From CAVTGO01 sp963734275 (GTDB taxonomy: Bacteria; Actinomycetota; UBA4738; HRBIN12): 64,000 nucleotides of DNA. Made by a program: the position numbers and the translations under genes. Position 1 is the first letter of the stretch. Every line of letters begins with the position of its first letter. Shown piece by piece: positions 8,953 through 17,180 of the stretch. The notes under the pieces are model-generated. The model saw nothing but the letters and a program-made list of their open reading frames with translations, made no database searches and was not told the DNA's origin. The DNA lies in assembly GCA_963734275.1 (NCBI GenBank), contig CAVTGO010000010.1, forward strand, positions 62,001-126,000, given 5' to 3'.

Positions 8953-9570
8953 CTACGGCTCCTGCAGGAACGGGTTGCGCTCGCGCTCGCGCCCGACGGT
9001 GGTCCTCGGCCCGTGACCGGGCAGAACGTCGGTGGGATCGGGCAACTCGAGGAAGCGCAGAAGGCTCCGCTGCATGTCCGCGGGCGAGGAGTTCGGGAAA
9101 TCGCTCCGCCCGACCGTGCCCGCGAACACGAGATCGCCCGAGAGCACCCATCCGTCGGTGCGGTACACGACGCTGCCCGGGGTGTGTCCCGGCGTGTGGA
9201 GGACCTCGATCGTGAACCCCGCGAAGCTCAGCTCGTCACCGTCCGCCAAGGTGCGAACGTCCTTCACAGGCACCGGCGGCGTGCCGCGCCCGGACCCCCA
9301 GGTCTCGGGGTCGGTGAGCGCGAGGGCGTCGGCCTCGTGGATGTAGAAGGGCAGGTCGTCCCCGCAGAACTCGGCCGCCGCGCCGACGTGATCGAAGTGC
9401 CCGTGGGTGGCGAGCACCGCGACCGGCCGCTTGCCCTCGGCCTCGAGCATCACGTGGACCCGCTGCGGCGAGAAGCCCGGATCGACCACGACGGCGTCGT
9501 CGGTCCCGTCGGAGCCGATCAGCCAGCAGTTCGTCTCGAAGCTGTTGTCGGAGAAGACGTCCAGGTACAT
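8953..9570 (-). CDS. Metallo-beta-lactamase-fold hydrolase (glyoxalase II-like)
   Basis: 205 residues with the HxHxDH metal motif (H56, H58, D60, H61 in THGHFDHVG), the second histidine in LHTPGHTPGS, the bridging Asp in GDLVFAGTVGR and the last His in LPGHGPRTTVG. This is the small glyoxalase II-like group that lies beside hisS in actinobacteria; the actual substrate (S-acyl-thiol or other ester) is unknown. A TAGACT hexamer at 9577-9582 is exactly six bases before ATG 9570, pointing to a leaderless transcript and making this the likely first gene of the hisS-aspS unit. Confidence 0.9.
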   Translation of the reverse strand: MYLDVFSDNSFETNCWLIGSDGTDDAVVVDPGFSPQRVHVMLEAEGKRPVAVLATHGHFDHVGAAAEFCGDDLPFYIHEADALALTDPETWGSGRGTPPVPVKDVRTLADGDELSFAGFTIEVLHTPGHTPGSVVYRTDGWVLSGDLVFAGTVGRSDFPNSSPADMQRSLLRFLELPDPTDVLPGHGPRTTVGRERERNPFLQEP

Positions 9571-9597
9571 GGGCGGAGTCTATCGGCGGGGGGCCCG

Positions 9598-10044
9598 TCA
9601 GGGGCCGGCGGTGTCGATCCACAGGGTGACGGGCCCGTCGTTCACGAGCTCCACCTCCATGTGCTCGCGGAAGGCGCCCCGCTCCACGGTCGATCCCCGG
9701 GCCTCGAGGGCTCGCGCGAAGGCCTCGACGCGGTCGGCCGCGACCTCGGGGGTGGCCGCGCCGCCCCACGAGGGGCGACGTCCCTTGCGCACGTCCCCGT
9801 AGAGCGTGAACTGCGGGACGACCAGGATGTCGCCGCCGACGTCGGCGAGCGATCGGTTCATCCTGCCGTCCTGGTCCTCGAAGACGCGCAGGTTCGCGAT
9901 CTTCTCGGCAAGCCGGTCGTACTCGCCGAACCCGTCGTCCTTCCCGACGCCGACGAGCAGCAGCAGGCCGGGTCCGATCTGGGCGACGAGCTGACCCCGC
10001 ACGGTGACCGACGCGCGCGAGACGCGCTGGAGCAGGACGCGCAC
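9598..10044 (-). CDS. dtd: D-aminoacyl-tRNA deacylase
   Basis: Hydrolyses D-aminoacyl-tRNAs and mischarged Gly-tRNA-Ala. 148 residues from GTG 10044, normal for the family; the open frame extends much further upstream, but that is an overlap with relA in another frame. Seen: VLLQRVSRASVTV at the N terminus, a QFTLYGDVRKGRRPSW block, and the C-terminal NDGPVTLWID with the cross-subunit Gly-Pro motif (GPVT). The active-site motif is usually SQFTL; here the first residue is Pro (VPQFTL), a small deviation. The start codon shares one base with the relA stop (TAGTG). Confidence 0.9.
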   Translation of the reverse strand: MRVLLQRVSRASVTVRGQLVAQIGPGLLLLVGVGKDDGFGEYDRLAEKIANLRVFEDQDGRMNRSLADVGGDILVVPQFTLYGDVRKGRRPSWGGAATPEVAADRVEAFARALEARGSTVERGAFREHMEVELVNDGPVTLWIDTAGP

Positions 10045-12302
10045 TAGCGAGGCACGACGCGGAACGCGTCGTAGACGTTCTCGACCTTCTTCACCGCGCC
10101 GAGGATGCCCGCCAGGTGCGTGATGTCCGCGAGCTCGAACGTGAACCGAAGGAGCGTCGTCCGGTCCCGCCCCACCGCGGAGGTGGCCGACAGGATGTTC
10201 ACATGGTGGTCCGACAGGACCGTGGCCACGTCTGACAGCAGGCGCGTTCGGTCGAGGGCCTCGACCTGGATCGCCACGACGAACGTCGTCGGTTTGCCGG
10301 AGCGCCAGGACACCTCGATCAGGCGCTCGGGCTGGGACTCGAGGCCCTTGGCGTTCGGGCAGTCCGTCCGGTGGACGCTCACGCCCTGGCCGCGCGTCAC
10401 GAAGCCGAGGATCTCGTCGCCCGGGACCGGCGTGCAGCACCGGGCGAGGCGAACCCACACGTCGGCGGAGCCCGGCACCTCGATGCCGCTCGTGACGTCG
10501 GTGGAAGTGGGCTCGCCGACGCGGACCGGGCGGGCGAGCGGGACCTCGGTGACGTCCTCGTCGGTGGTCCCCTGGACCGAGCGGCTCAACCGCGCGACGA
10601 CGGACTGCGGCGAGACGTGCCCCTCGCCGACCGCCACGTAGAGCGCCTCCAAACTCGGGAACTTCATCTCCTCGGCCAGCAGGCGCAGGGCCTCCTCGGT
10701 GGCCAGGCGCTTCAGCGGGACGTTCTGCCGGCGCATGAACCGCTGGAGCGCGTCGCGACCGTCCTCGAGCGCATCCTCGCGGCGCTCGCGGCTGAACCAC
10801 TGGCGGATCTTGTTGCGCGCCCGCGGCGTGGCGACGAACTTCAGCCAGTCCTGCGAGGGCCCTTCGCCCTGCGCCTTCGATGTGAGCACCTCGACGGTGT
10901 CGCCGGTTCGCAGCTCGTAGTCGAGCGGCACGAGCTTTCCGTTCACCTTCGCGCCGATCGTCCGGTGCCCGACCTCGGTGTGGATGGAGTACGAGAAGTC
11001 CACGGGCGTGGCGCCGGCGGGAAGGTTCATCACATCGCCCTTCGGGGTGAACACGAACACCTGCCCGCCGTACAGGTCGATCCGCAGGCCCTCCATGAAC
11101 TCGCGCGGATCGGCCATGTCCTTCAGCCATTCGAGCATCTGGCCGAGCCAGGCGAGGTCGGCGGCCTCCTTCGCCTTCTTGCCGGCCTGCCCCTCCTTGT
11201 ACCGCCAGTGCGCGGCGATCCCGAACTCGGCCGTTCGGTGCATCTCCTTGGAGCGGATCTGGATCTCGATGGGTCGTCCCTGCGGGCCGACGACCGTCGT
11301 GTGCAGGGACTGGTACATGTTCGACTTGGGCATCGCGATGTAGTCCTTGAAGCGTCCCGGGACCGGCTTCCACAGCGAGTGGACGGCCCCCAGGGCCGCG
11401 TAGCAGTTGGGCACGGAGTCCACCAGGACGCGCACACCGGCGAGGTCGTAGATCTCGTTGAACTCCTTGCCGCCGATCACCATCTTCTCGTAGATGGAGT
11501 ACAGGTGCTTCGGCCGCCCGATCACCTCGGCCTTCAGCCCCGACTCGCGCAGGCGCGTGCGAGCGGCCTCGAGCACACCGTCCACGTACTCCTGGCGCTC
11601 GCCGCGGCGCTTCTCGACCAGGCTCGCGATCTCTCGGTACGGGCCGGCATGCAGCGCCTTGAAGGAGAGGTCCTCGAGCTCCCACTTCAGCTGCTGCACG
11701 CCGAGGCGATGGGCGAGCGGCGCGTAGATCTCGAGCGTCTCGGTGGCCACGCGCTCCTGCTTCTCGGGCGAGAGCGGCGCGAGGGTTCGCATGTTGTGGA
11801 GGCGGTCGGCGAGCTTGATCAGCAGGACCCGGATGTCGCCGGCCATGGCGACGATCATCTTGCGGACGTTCTCGGCCTGCTCCTGCTCCCGGCTGCGGAA
11901 CGCGATCGAGTCGAGCTTCGTCAGCCCGTCCACGATCCGGGCGACCTCGGGCCCGAACTCCTCCTCGAGGGTCTCGAGCGTGACGTCGGTGTCCTCCACC
12001 GTGTCGTGCAGCAGGGCGGCCTCGAGCGTCGTGGTGTCCAGGCCGAGGTCCGCCAGGATCGACGCCACCGCGAGCGGGTGCTCCACGAAGTCCTCGCCGG
12101 ACAGGCGCTTCTGCCCCTCGTGGTGTTCGGCCGCGAACCGGTACGCCCGTTCGATCGCCTTCAGGTCGGCCTTCGCGTTGTAGCCCTTGACCGTGCGGAT
12201 CAGGGCCTCGACGCCCTCGGCCGCGGCATCGGATTCCCCGGGGCGCAGACGCGAGAGCAGCCCGCCTCGTCGCTCGGTCTTGACCTGTTCACGGCCGTCC
12301 AC
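10044..12302 (-). CDS. relA: Bifunctional (p)ppGpp synthetase/hydrolase
   Basis: Long RSH protein, 752 residues. In order: HD hydrolase domain with the metal-binding HD in ALLHDTVEDTDVT; synthetase domain with the GDP/ATP-binding stretch from YDLAGVRVLVD to RFKDYIAMPKSNMYQSLHT; TGS domain (VFVFTPKGDVMNLPAGATPVDFSY); helical/zinc-finger region with RCCTPVPGD; C-terminal ACT domain (VAIQVEALDRTRLLSDVATVL). Both enzymatic halves look intact, so it should make and degrade the alarmone. GTG 12302 has GGAGG seven bases upstream, and a TACACT hexamer lies before that, so a promoter between apt and relA is likely in addition to read-through. Confidence 0.96.
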   Translation of the reverse strand: MDGREQVKTERRGGLLSRLRPGESDAAAEGVEALIRTVKGYNAKADLKAIERAYRFAAEHHEGQKRLSGEDFVEHPLAVASILADLGLDTTTLEAALLHDTVEDTDVTLETLEEEFGPEVARIVDGLTKLDSIAFRSREQEQAENVRKMIVAMAGDIRVLLIKLADRLHNMRTLAPLSPEKQERVATETLEIYAPLAHRLGVQQLKWELEDLSFKALHAGPYREIASLVEKRRGERQEYVDGVLEAARTRLRESGLKAEVIGRPKHLYSIYEKMVIGGKEFNEIYDLAGVRVLVDSVPNCYAALGAVHSLWKPVPGRFKDYIAMPKSNMYQSLHTTVVGPQGRPIEIQIRSKEMHRTAEFGIAAHWRYKEGQAGKKAKEAADLAWLGQMLEWLKDMADPREFMEGLRIDLYGGQVFVFTPKGDVMNLPAGATPVDFSYSIHTEVGHRTIGAKVNGKLVPLDYELRTGDTVEVLTSKAQGEGPSQDWLKFVATPRARNKIRQWFSRERREDALEDGRDALQRFMRRQNVPLKRLATEEALRLLAEEMKFPSLEALYVAVGEGHVSPQSVVARLSRSVQGTTDEDVTEVPLARPVRVGEPTSTDVTSGIEVPGSADVWVRLARCCTPVPGDEILGFVTRGQGVSVHRTDCPNAKGLESQPERLIEVSWRSGKPTTFVVAIQVEALDRTRLLSDVATVLSDHHVNILSATSAVGRDRTTLLRFTFELADITHLAGILGAVKKVENVYDAFRVVPR

Positions 12303-12363
12303 GTCGCCACCTCCGGAACGCTCAGTGTACGCCCCGGGTTCGCGAGCCCAGGCAGGACGACGT

Positions 12364-12885
12364 TCAGTACCGGAGCAGCGTGAACACGTCGTAGCCCTCG
12401 ATCTGGGCGCGGCCCTTCAGGACCTCCAGCTCGATCAGGCAGGCGATCCCCACGACCTTGCCCCCGATCCGCTCCACGAGCTCGGCGGTCGCCCTCGCCG
12501 TGCCGCCGGTCGCGAGGACGTCGTCCACGATGAGGACCCGCTCCCCCGGCGAGACCGCGTCCTTGTGGACCTCGAGGGTGGCGGTCCCGTACTCGAGCGA
12601 GTATTCGGCCGCCTCCGTGTCCCACGGGAGCTTGTCCTTCTTGCGAACCGGTACGAACCCCGCGCCGAAGTGGTACGCCACCGGCGAGGCCAGGATGAAC
12701 CCGCGGGCCTCGATCCCCACGACCTTGTCGACGTTGCCTCGTCCGAACTGGACCACGATCAGGTCGATCACGGTGGAGAAGGCGAGCTCGTCGGCCAGAA
12801 GAGGCGTGATGTCCTTGAAGACGATCCCGGGCTGCGGGAAGTCCGGAACGTCGCGGACGAGCGCCTTCAGCTGATCCACGTTCAT
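12364..12885 (-). CDS. apt: Adenine phosphoribosyltransferase
   Basis: Salvages adenine to AMP using PRPP. 173 residues; begins with the typical DVPDFPQPGIVFKDITPLL, has the KLPWDTEAAEYSLEYGT segment and the PRPP-binding motif RVLIVDDVLATGGTA. Lies four bases after secF and 61 bases before relA, the usual actinobacterial arrangement secD-secF-apt-relA. ATG 12885. Confidence 0.96.
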   Translation of the reverse strand: MNVDQLKALVRDVPDFPQPGIVFKDITPLLADELAFSTVIDLIVVQFGRGNVDKVVGIEARGFILASPVAYHFGAGFVPVRKKDKLPWDTEAAEYSLEYGTATLEVHKDAVSPGERVLIVDDVLATGGTARATAELVERIGGKVVGIACLIELEVLKGRAQIEGYDVFTLLRY

Positions 12886-12889
12886 GCGG

Positions 12890-14026
12890 TCACCTCCGCT
12901 TGCGCTTGGCGGGTGGTCGCTTCCGGTTCCTGGCTCGTTGGTGCGCGGAGCCGCCGCTGCGGGCCGCGCTCGCCGGCCGGGCGCCGACGGCCGCGGGGGT
13001 CGCCTCGTCCACCTCGGCGCTCGCCGCGGTCGCCGTCGACGGCACCGTGCGCAGGCGCCGCTCGCCCGGCTTGGCCTCTAGGCGGGCACGGAGCTGCTGG
13101 TACCGGGGTTCACGCTCCTTGAGGATCACCAGGATCGGCACGGCGACGAAGATCGAGGAGTACGCGCCGGTGATCACGCCGATCAGCATCGCGAACGCGA
13201 AGTCCTTCAGGGTCTCGCCCCCGAACAGCAGCAGCGACAGGATGGGCAGCACCACCACGAGCGAGGTGTTCACGGATCGCATCAGCACCTGGTTCATCGA
13301 GTAGTTCGCCACGCCTTCGTACGTGTCCTTCGCGAGCTGCGCAGGCGTCTCGGTGTTCTCCTTCACCTTGTCGTAGATCACGACGGTGTCGTACAGCGAG
13401 AACCCGAGGATCGTGAGGATCGCGATCACCGTGGCCGGGGACACTTCGCGGCCGGTGAGCGCATAGACACCCGCCGTGATCACGACGTCGTGGACCATCG
13501 CCGCCATCGCCCCGATCGCCATCTTCCACTCGAAGCGGAACGTGATGTACAAGGAGATGGCTATCAGCACGACGACGAGCCCGATCACCGCCTGCCGCGA
13601 GATCTGCTCGCCCCACGTCGGACCCACGACCTGCTGGCTGATGTCGTTCGGCGTCACGCCGCCCTGCGCTGCGAGCTCGTCGATCAGCTGCGCGCGCTCC
13701 TCGGTGGAAAGGTCGGTGAGCGATGTCGTGCGGATCTGGAGCTGCGTGCCGTCGACGATCTGGACCTCGGCGGCTTCGCGCGCGTAGGGTTCCTTGGACA
13801 ACAGTTCCCGGACCTCCTCCACGCTGACTCCGTTGCTGTTCTCGTACTGCAGCAAGGTCCCGCCGGTGAAGTCGATCGAGTAGTTCAGGTTCCGGTAGAA
13901 GAGCCCGAACAGGGACAAGGCGATCACGACCCCGGACAGGATCGCCCAACGACGGCGCTGCTGGACGATGCGGAACTGAGGGTGGCGGTACCCGCGGAAG
14001 ACCTCGAAGGTCGTGCGCACGCTCAC
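12890..14026 (-). CDS. secF: Protein translocase subunit SecF
   Basis: 378 residues, six predicted membrane helices: one near residues 28-46, a periplasmic domain after the conserved YSIDFTGGTLLQ, then five C-terminal helices with LTILGFSLYDTVVIYDKVKEN and the RSVNTSLVV block. With SecD it uses the proton gradient to help complete protein export through SecYEG. The C-terminal tail of about 70 residues is Ala-rich then Arg/Lys-rich (RNRKRPPAKRKRR), cytoplasmic and longer than in E. coli, as is common in actinobacteria. GTG 14026 overlaps the secD stop (GTGA). Confidence 0.95.
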   Translation of the reverse strand: MSVRTTFEVFRGYRHPQFRIVQQRRRWAILSGVVIALSLFGLFYRNLNYSIDFTGGTLLQYENSNGVSVEEVRELLSKEPYAREAAEVQIVDGTQLQIRTTSLTDLSTEERAQLIDELAAQGGVTPNDISQQVVGPTWGEQISRQAVIGLVVVLIAISLYITFRFEWKMAIGAMAAMVHDVVITAGVYALTGREVSPATVIAILTILGFSLYDTVVIYDKVKENTETPAQLAKDTYEGVANYSMNQVLMRSVNTSLVVVLPILSLLLFGGETLKDFAFAMLIGVITGAYSSIFVAVPILVILKEREPRYQQLRARLEAKPGERRLRTVPSTATAASAEVDEATPAAVGARPASAARSGGSAHQRARNRKRPPAKRKRR

Positions 14027-16017
14027 TCCGAGGCCCCCGCGATCGCGGGCGTGGGCTCGTGGTCGGCCGCCGCTCCGCTCCGCAAGCCGAAGCCCGGGAT
14101 CGAGACGAGCCGGTCGTTGCGCGCGATCAGGTAGACCGCCGGGCGCTTGAAGAACCAGACGACGAACAGGTCGAGCAGCGTGGCAACGCCGAGGGTCAGC
14201 GCGAAGCCTCGGACCGAGCTGATCGCGGTGACGTACAGCACGAGTGCCGCCAACGCCGTCACGATGTCGGCGGCCACGATCGTGCGGAACGACTTCTTGA
14301 ACGCCGGCTGGACGGCGGTCCGCGGGGACTTGCCGGCGTGGATCTCATCCTTCAGCCGCTCGAAGAACACGATGTACGAGTCGGCCGTCACGCCGAGCGA
14401 GATCACGAGTCCGGCGACGCCGGCGAGCGTGAGGGCGTACCCGATCGTCTGCCCGGCGATCGCGACGAGCCCGAGAGCCAACACTGCCCAGATCGTCATC
14501 CCGAGCCACGCCACGACCGCGAGCAGCCGGTAATAGAACAGGAGGTAGAGCATCAGCAGGATCAGCCCGGCCACCGCGGCGATCAGGCCTTGCCGGAGCG
14601 ACTCGCCCCCGAGGGTCGGGCTCACGGTGACGAGCTGCTGCGTGGTGAGCGCGACCGGGAGCGCTCCCGCGTTCAGCTGGGTGGCCAGGTCCTTCGCGCG
14701 GTTCTCGGTGAAGTTGCCGGTGATCACGCCGGTGCCGTTCGTGATCGGGCTGTCCACCGTGGGTGGCGAGATCACGACCCGGTCGACGACGATCGCGAGC
14801 TGTCGGCCCACCAGGTCCGTCGTCACCTGGGCGAACTGCTGGGCGCCGGCACCGGTGAGCGTGAAGTCGATCTGCCAGCCCGAGCCGCTCACGGACTGGC
14901 TGGCCGATACGAAGACGGCCGAGGCTCGGTCCACCGCTTCGCCGGTCATGAGCACCGGCCCGAGCTTGTACTTCGTCTCCCCGTCACGATCCAGGAACAC
15001 GACGTCTTGCTCGCGCAGGGTCTCGAACGCGCACTCGGGCGAGTCCGCGTCCTCGGGCGCTCCGCACGTGACCGGCGTCTCGTCGTAGCCCGGTGTCGTC
15101 GGCGTCAGGGTCTCGAGCACCTCGCGGTTCTCCAGTCGTGCCGTTTGCCCGATGACCTGGAGCAGGCGTTCCTGCCCGGTCTCCTGCAGCCGCGCCCGAG
15201 CCTCCTCCTCGTCGAGCGAGCAGCCGAGCTCGACGCCCGCGGAGCTCACGACACAGAACCGGCGGTCGACATCGGTCACCGTGAGTGCGTCGATCACACC
15301 CTGGGCTTCCTCCGCCGTGGGGTAGCACGCCGCGCGGTCGTCGCTCGCGAGGGTCTCGCCCTCGGCGTCCTGCACGCAGAACGTCTGCGAGACGTCGGTG
15401 CCGATCGACGCGATCGCGGCGGCGGCCTCCGCTTGGTTCGGGAAGCATGGGATGTCCTCGGGCGGCTCTGTCGCGAGCCCGGCGCCCGCGAGGCAGAACT
15501 CGCCCTCGAGACGATCCACGTCGATGGCGTCGATCGCGGCCTGCGCGTCCTCCTTCGACCCGAAGCACGGCGCCGCCTCGCCCCAGAGGTCCCCGGTCAG
15601 GCAGACGGACTGCACGAGAGGCTCCACCGTCGCACCCTCGAGTTGGGCGTCGGCATCCGCCCGCTCGGGGAGGCAGCCGTAGCTCGTGCCGTCCTCGTCC
15701 AAGAGACAGGACTGGCTGATCGGCCGCTCCTCGACGGTCCCTCGCGCGAGACCCGGGATCTGCACCTCGATGTTCGTTCCCGAGACGAACAGGATCGGCT
15801 CGGCGGTGCCGAACGCATCGATGCGGTTGCGGATGTTCTCCAGCGCCTGATCCATCACGTCGGGCGGTGTGCCGTCGGGCGCGGACAGGATCACCGAGAC
15901 GCCGCCCTCCAGATCCAACCCCAGGACAGGCCGGGTGCCGCTGACGAACCCTCCGATCGACGCGCCCACCAGGATGAGCACGAACACGATCGAGACCCAC
16001 AGCCCGCGCCGTTTCAT
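14023..16017 (-). CDS. secD: Protein translocase subunit SecD with a cysteine-rich repeat insertion
   Basis: 664 residues from ATG 16017 (ATGA overlap with the upstream HD gene). N-terminal membrane helix (residues 6-25), DLEGGVSVILSA, first part of the periplasmic domain (NIRNRIDAFGTAEP, IEVQIPGL), then a roughly 185-residue insertion (residues 101-286), after which the normal sequence resumes at LLQVIGQTARLENREV. The C-terminal half is standard: ITGNFTENRAKDLATQLNAGALP, then five helices with VTADSYIVFFERLKDEIHAGK. The insertion holds five repeats, each with a cysteine pair; a sixth pair (C318, C329) follows. Exposed outside the membrane, these could form disulfides. The SecD core looks functional. 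Confidence 0.95.
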   Translation of the reverse strand: MKRRGLWVSIVFVLILVGASIGGFVSGTRPVLGLDLEGGVSVILSAPDGTPPDVMDQALENIRNRIDAFGTAEPILFVSGTNIEVQIPGLARGTVEERPISQSCLLDEDGTSYGCLPERADADAQLEGATVEPLVQSVCLTGDLWGEAAPCFGSKEDAQAAIDAIDVDRLEGEFCLAGAGLATEPPEDIPCFPNQAEAAAAIASIGTDVSQTFCVQDAEGETLASDDRAACYPTAEEAQGVIDALTVTDVDRRFCVVSSAGVELGCSLDEEEARARLQETGQERLLQVIGQTARLENREVLETLTPTTPGYDETPVTCGAPEDADSPECAFETLREQDVVFLDRDGETKYKLGPVLMTGEAVDRASAVFVSASQSVSGSGWQIDFTLTGAGAQQFAQVTTDLVGRQLAIVVDRVVISPPTVDSPITNGTGVITGNFTENRAKDLATQLNAGALPVALTTQQLVTVSPTLGGESLRQGLIAAVAGLILLMLYLLFYYRLLAVVAWLGMTIWAVLALGLVAIAGQTIGYALTLAGVAGLVISLGVTADSYIVFFERLKDEIHAGKSPRTAVQPAFKKSFRTIVAADIVTALAALVLYVTAISSVRGFALTLGVATLLDLFVVWFFKRPAVYLIARNDRLVSIPGFGLRSGAAADHEPTPAIAGASE
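15160..15717 (-). repeat. Five degenerate cysteine-pair repeats inside SecD
   Basis: Protein-level tandem repeats within the first periplasmic domain of SecD. Each unit of about 35-40 residues starts near a Phe/Val-Cys (C104, C139, C175, C214, C255), has a second Cys 11-17 residues on (C115, C151, C191, C231, C266), often as PCF/ACYP, and ends with an acidic Ala-rich helix such as EDAQAAIDAI or AEEAQGVIDAL. The spacing and helix pattern are clear by eye; the DNA itself is not a perfect repeat, so the expansion is old. I know no named domain for it. Confidence 0.8.
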
Positions 16018-16736
16018 GCCAGCTCCGCGCCGTTGATCATCAGCTTGAACCGGCAGTCCAAGACTTCCGCCGCGCGGCGGCACATCTGCATCCGGCCGAG
16101 GAAGATCTCGAAGTACTCCATCACTTGGCTGATCTGGGTATCGATGGTGAGCTCGAGCGTCACCGTCTTGGCCGTCGAGTCTACCCGTAAGAACGACTGC
16201 TCGGCGGCGAAGTTCACGCGGTCGTGGATGTCGAACTCGATCTGACCGGACTTGCGCACGCGGCTGCGGTGCACGTCGGACTTGTCGGCGAGGATGACCG
16301 CCGCGGACACGGGCGAGACCGCGTATCCGTTCTCCTCCTCGTGGTTGGCGATCGCCGACACCACGAGCGCGAGGTCGGTGGGCGGCACGCGGTTGCGCAG
16401 GACGTTGTAGACGAGCACTCCGCCGGTCTGGCCGTGCGCCTCGCGCGTGAGCATGTTCCCCACGTCGTGGAGGTAGCCGGCGATGGCGCCGAGCCCCGCC
16501 GTGTGGGCGTCGAAGCCGGCGCGGCTCAGCACGTTGAACGAGATGCGAGCGGTGAGGTTGGCGTGACGGAAGCCGTGCTCCGTGTACCCGAGGCCCTCCA
16601 TCACGCGGTCGGCCGCGGTGATGAACGAGGACAGCTCGGTGTCGTGCTGGATCTCCTCGAGCGTGATGACCTGCGCTGGCGGCTCCGGGGCCTCCGGCTG
16701 AGCGTGGTCGGGGGCTGATGCCGGCTCGGCGGTCAC
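16014..16736 (-). CDS. HD-domain phosphohydrolase-like protein in the sec operon
   Basis: 240 residues. After a 30-residue acidic, Pro-rich N terminus comes an HD-type fold: HGFRHANLTARISFNVL, GAIAGYLHDVGN (the HD pair), NHEEENGY and ILADKSDVHRSRV, giving the ordered H...HD...D ligands of a metal-dependent phosphohydrolase. The C-terminal part (VTLELTIDTQISQVMEYFEIFLGRM) is a separate small domain. The substrate is unknown. GTG 16736 overlaps the yajC stop and its own stop overlaps the secD start (ATGA), so it is embedded in the translocase operon. Similar to uncharacterised HD proteins of actinobacteria and clostridia. Confidence 0.82.
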   Translation of the reverse strand: MTAEPASAPDHAQPEAPEPPAQVITLEEIQHDTELSSFITAADRVMEGLGYTEHGFRHANLTARISFNVLSRAGFDAHTAGLGAIAGYLHDVGNMLTREAHGQTGGVLVYNVLRNRVPPTDLALVVSAIANHEEENGYAVSPVSAAVILADKSDVHRSRVRKSGQIEFDIHDRVNFAAEQSFLRVDSTAKTVTLELTIDTQISQVMEYFEIFLGRMQMCRRAAEVLDCRFKLMINGAELA

Positions 16737-17098
16737 GGCTGCCGGTCGGCCTCCTCGTCGACGCCGCCGTCCTCGTCGTACTCGTCGTCCTCGACGAAGC
16801 GCTGCGAGATCCCCTGACGGACCATCTTCACGCGCGTGCCCGGCGCGATCTCCACGGTGACGACACCTTCGTCGTCGTCGATGGCGACGATCGTGCCGAA
16901 GATGCCGCCCGAGGTCATGACCTCGTCCCCCACCTCGAGCGAGGCGAGCAGCGCCTGTTGCGCGCGCTGTCGGTTGCGTTGGGGGCGGATCAGCAGGAAG
17001 TAGAAGCCCACGAGCATGACGAGCGGGAGGGCGAGACCGACCAGCGATCCGCCGGTGGACTGCCCCCCTTCGGCCTGGGCCAAGAGTTCGACAACCAT
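16733..17098 (-). CDS. yajC: Preprotein translocase subunit YajC
   Basis: 121 residues: short N terminus, one membrane helix (about 18-37, LVGLALPLVMLVGFYFLLIRPQ) with the characteristic RPQRNRQR following it, then the cytoplasmic SLEVGDEVMTSGGIFGTIV domain and an acidic tail. Accessory to SecDF. First gene of yajC-HD-secD-secF-apt: a TATGCT hexamer about 46 bases upstream and a GAGAAAGG ribosome site before ATG 17098 mark a leadered promoter. Confidence 0.93.
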   Translation of the reverse strand: MVVELLAQAEGGQSTGGSLVGLALPLVMLVGFYFLLIRPQRNRQRAQQALLASLEVGDEVMTSGGIFGTIVAIDDDEGVVTVEIAPGTRVKMVRQGISQRFVEDDEYDEDGGVDEEADRQP

Positions 17099-17180
17099 GG
17101 TGTGACACGCCTTTCTCGGGGGTGACGAGGCAGCATACAGGCTACCGCGGTGTCCGCCGGAACGGGCATCGGGCGAGCGT

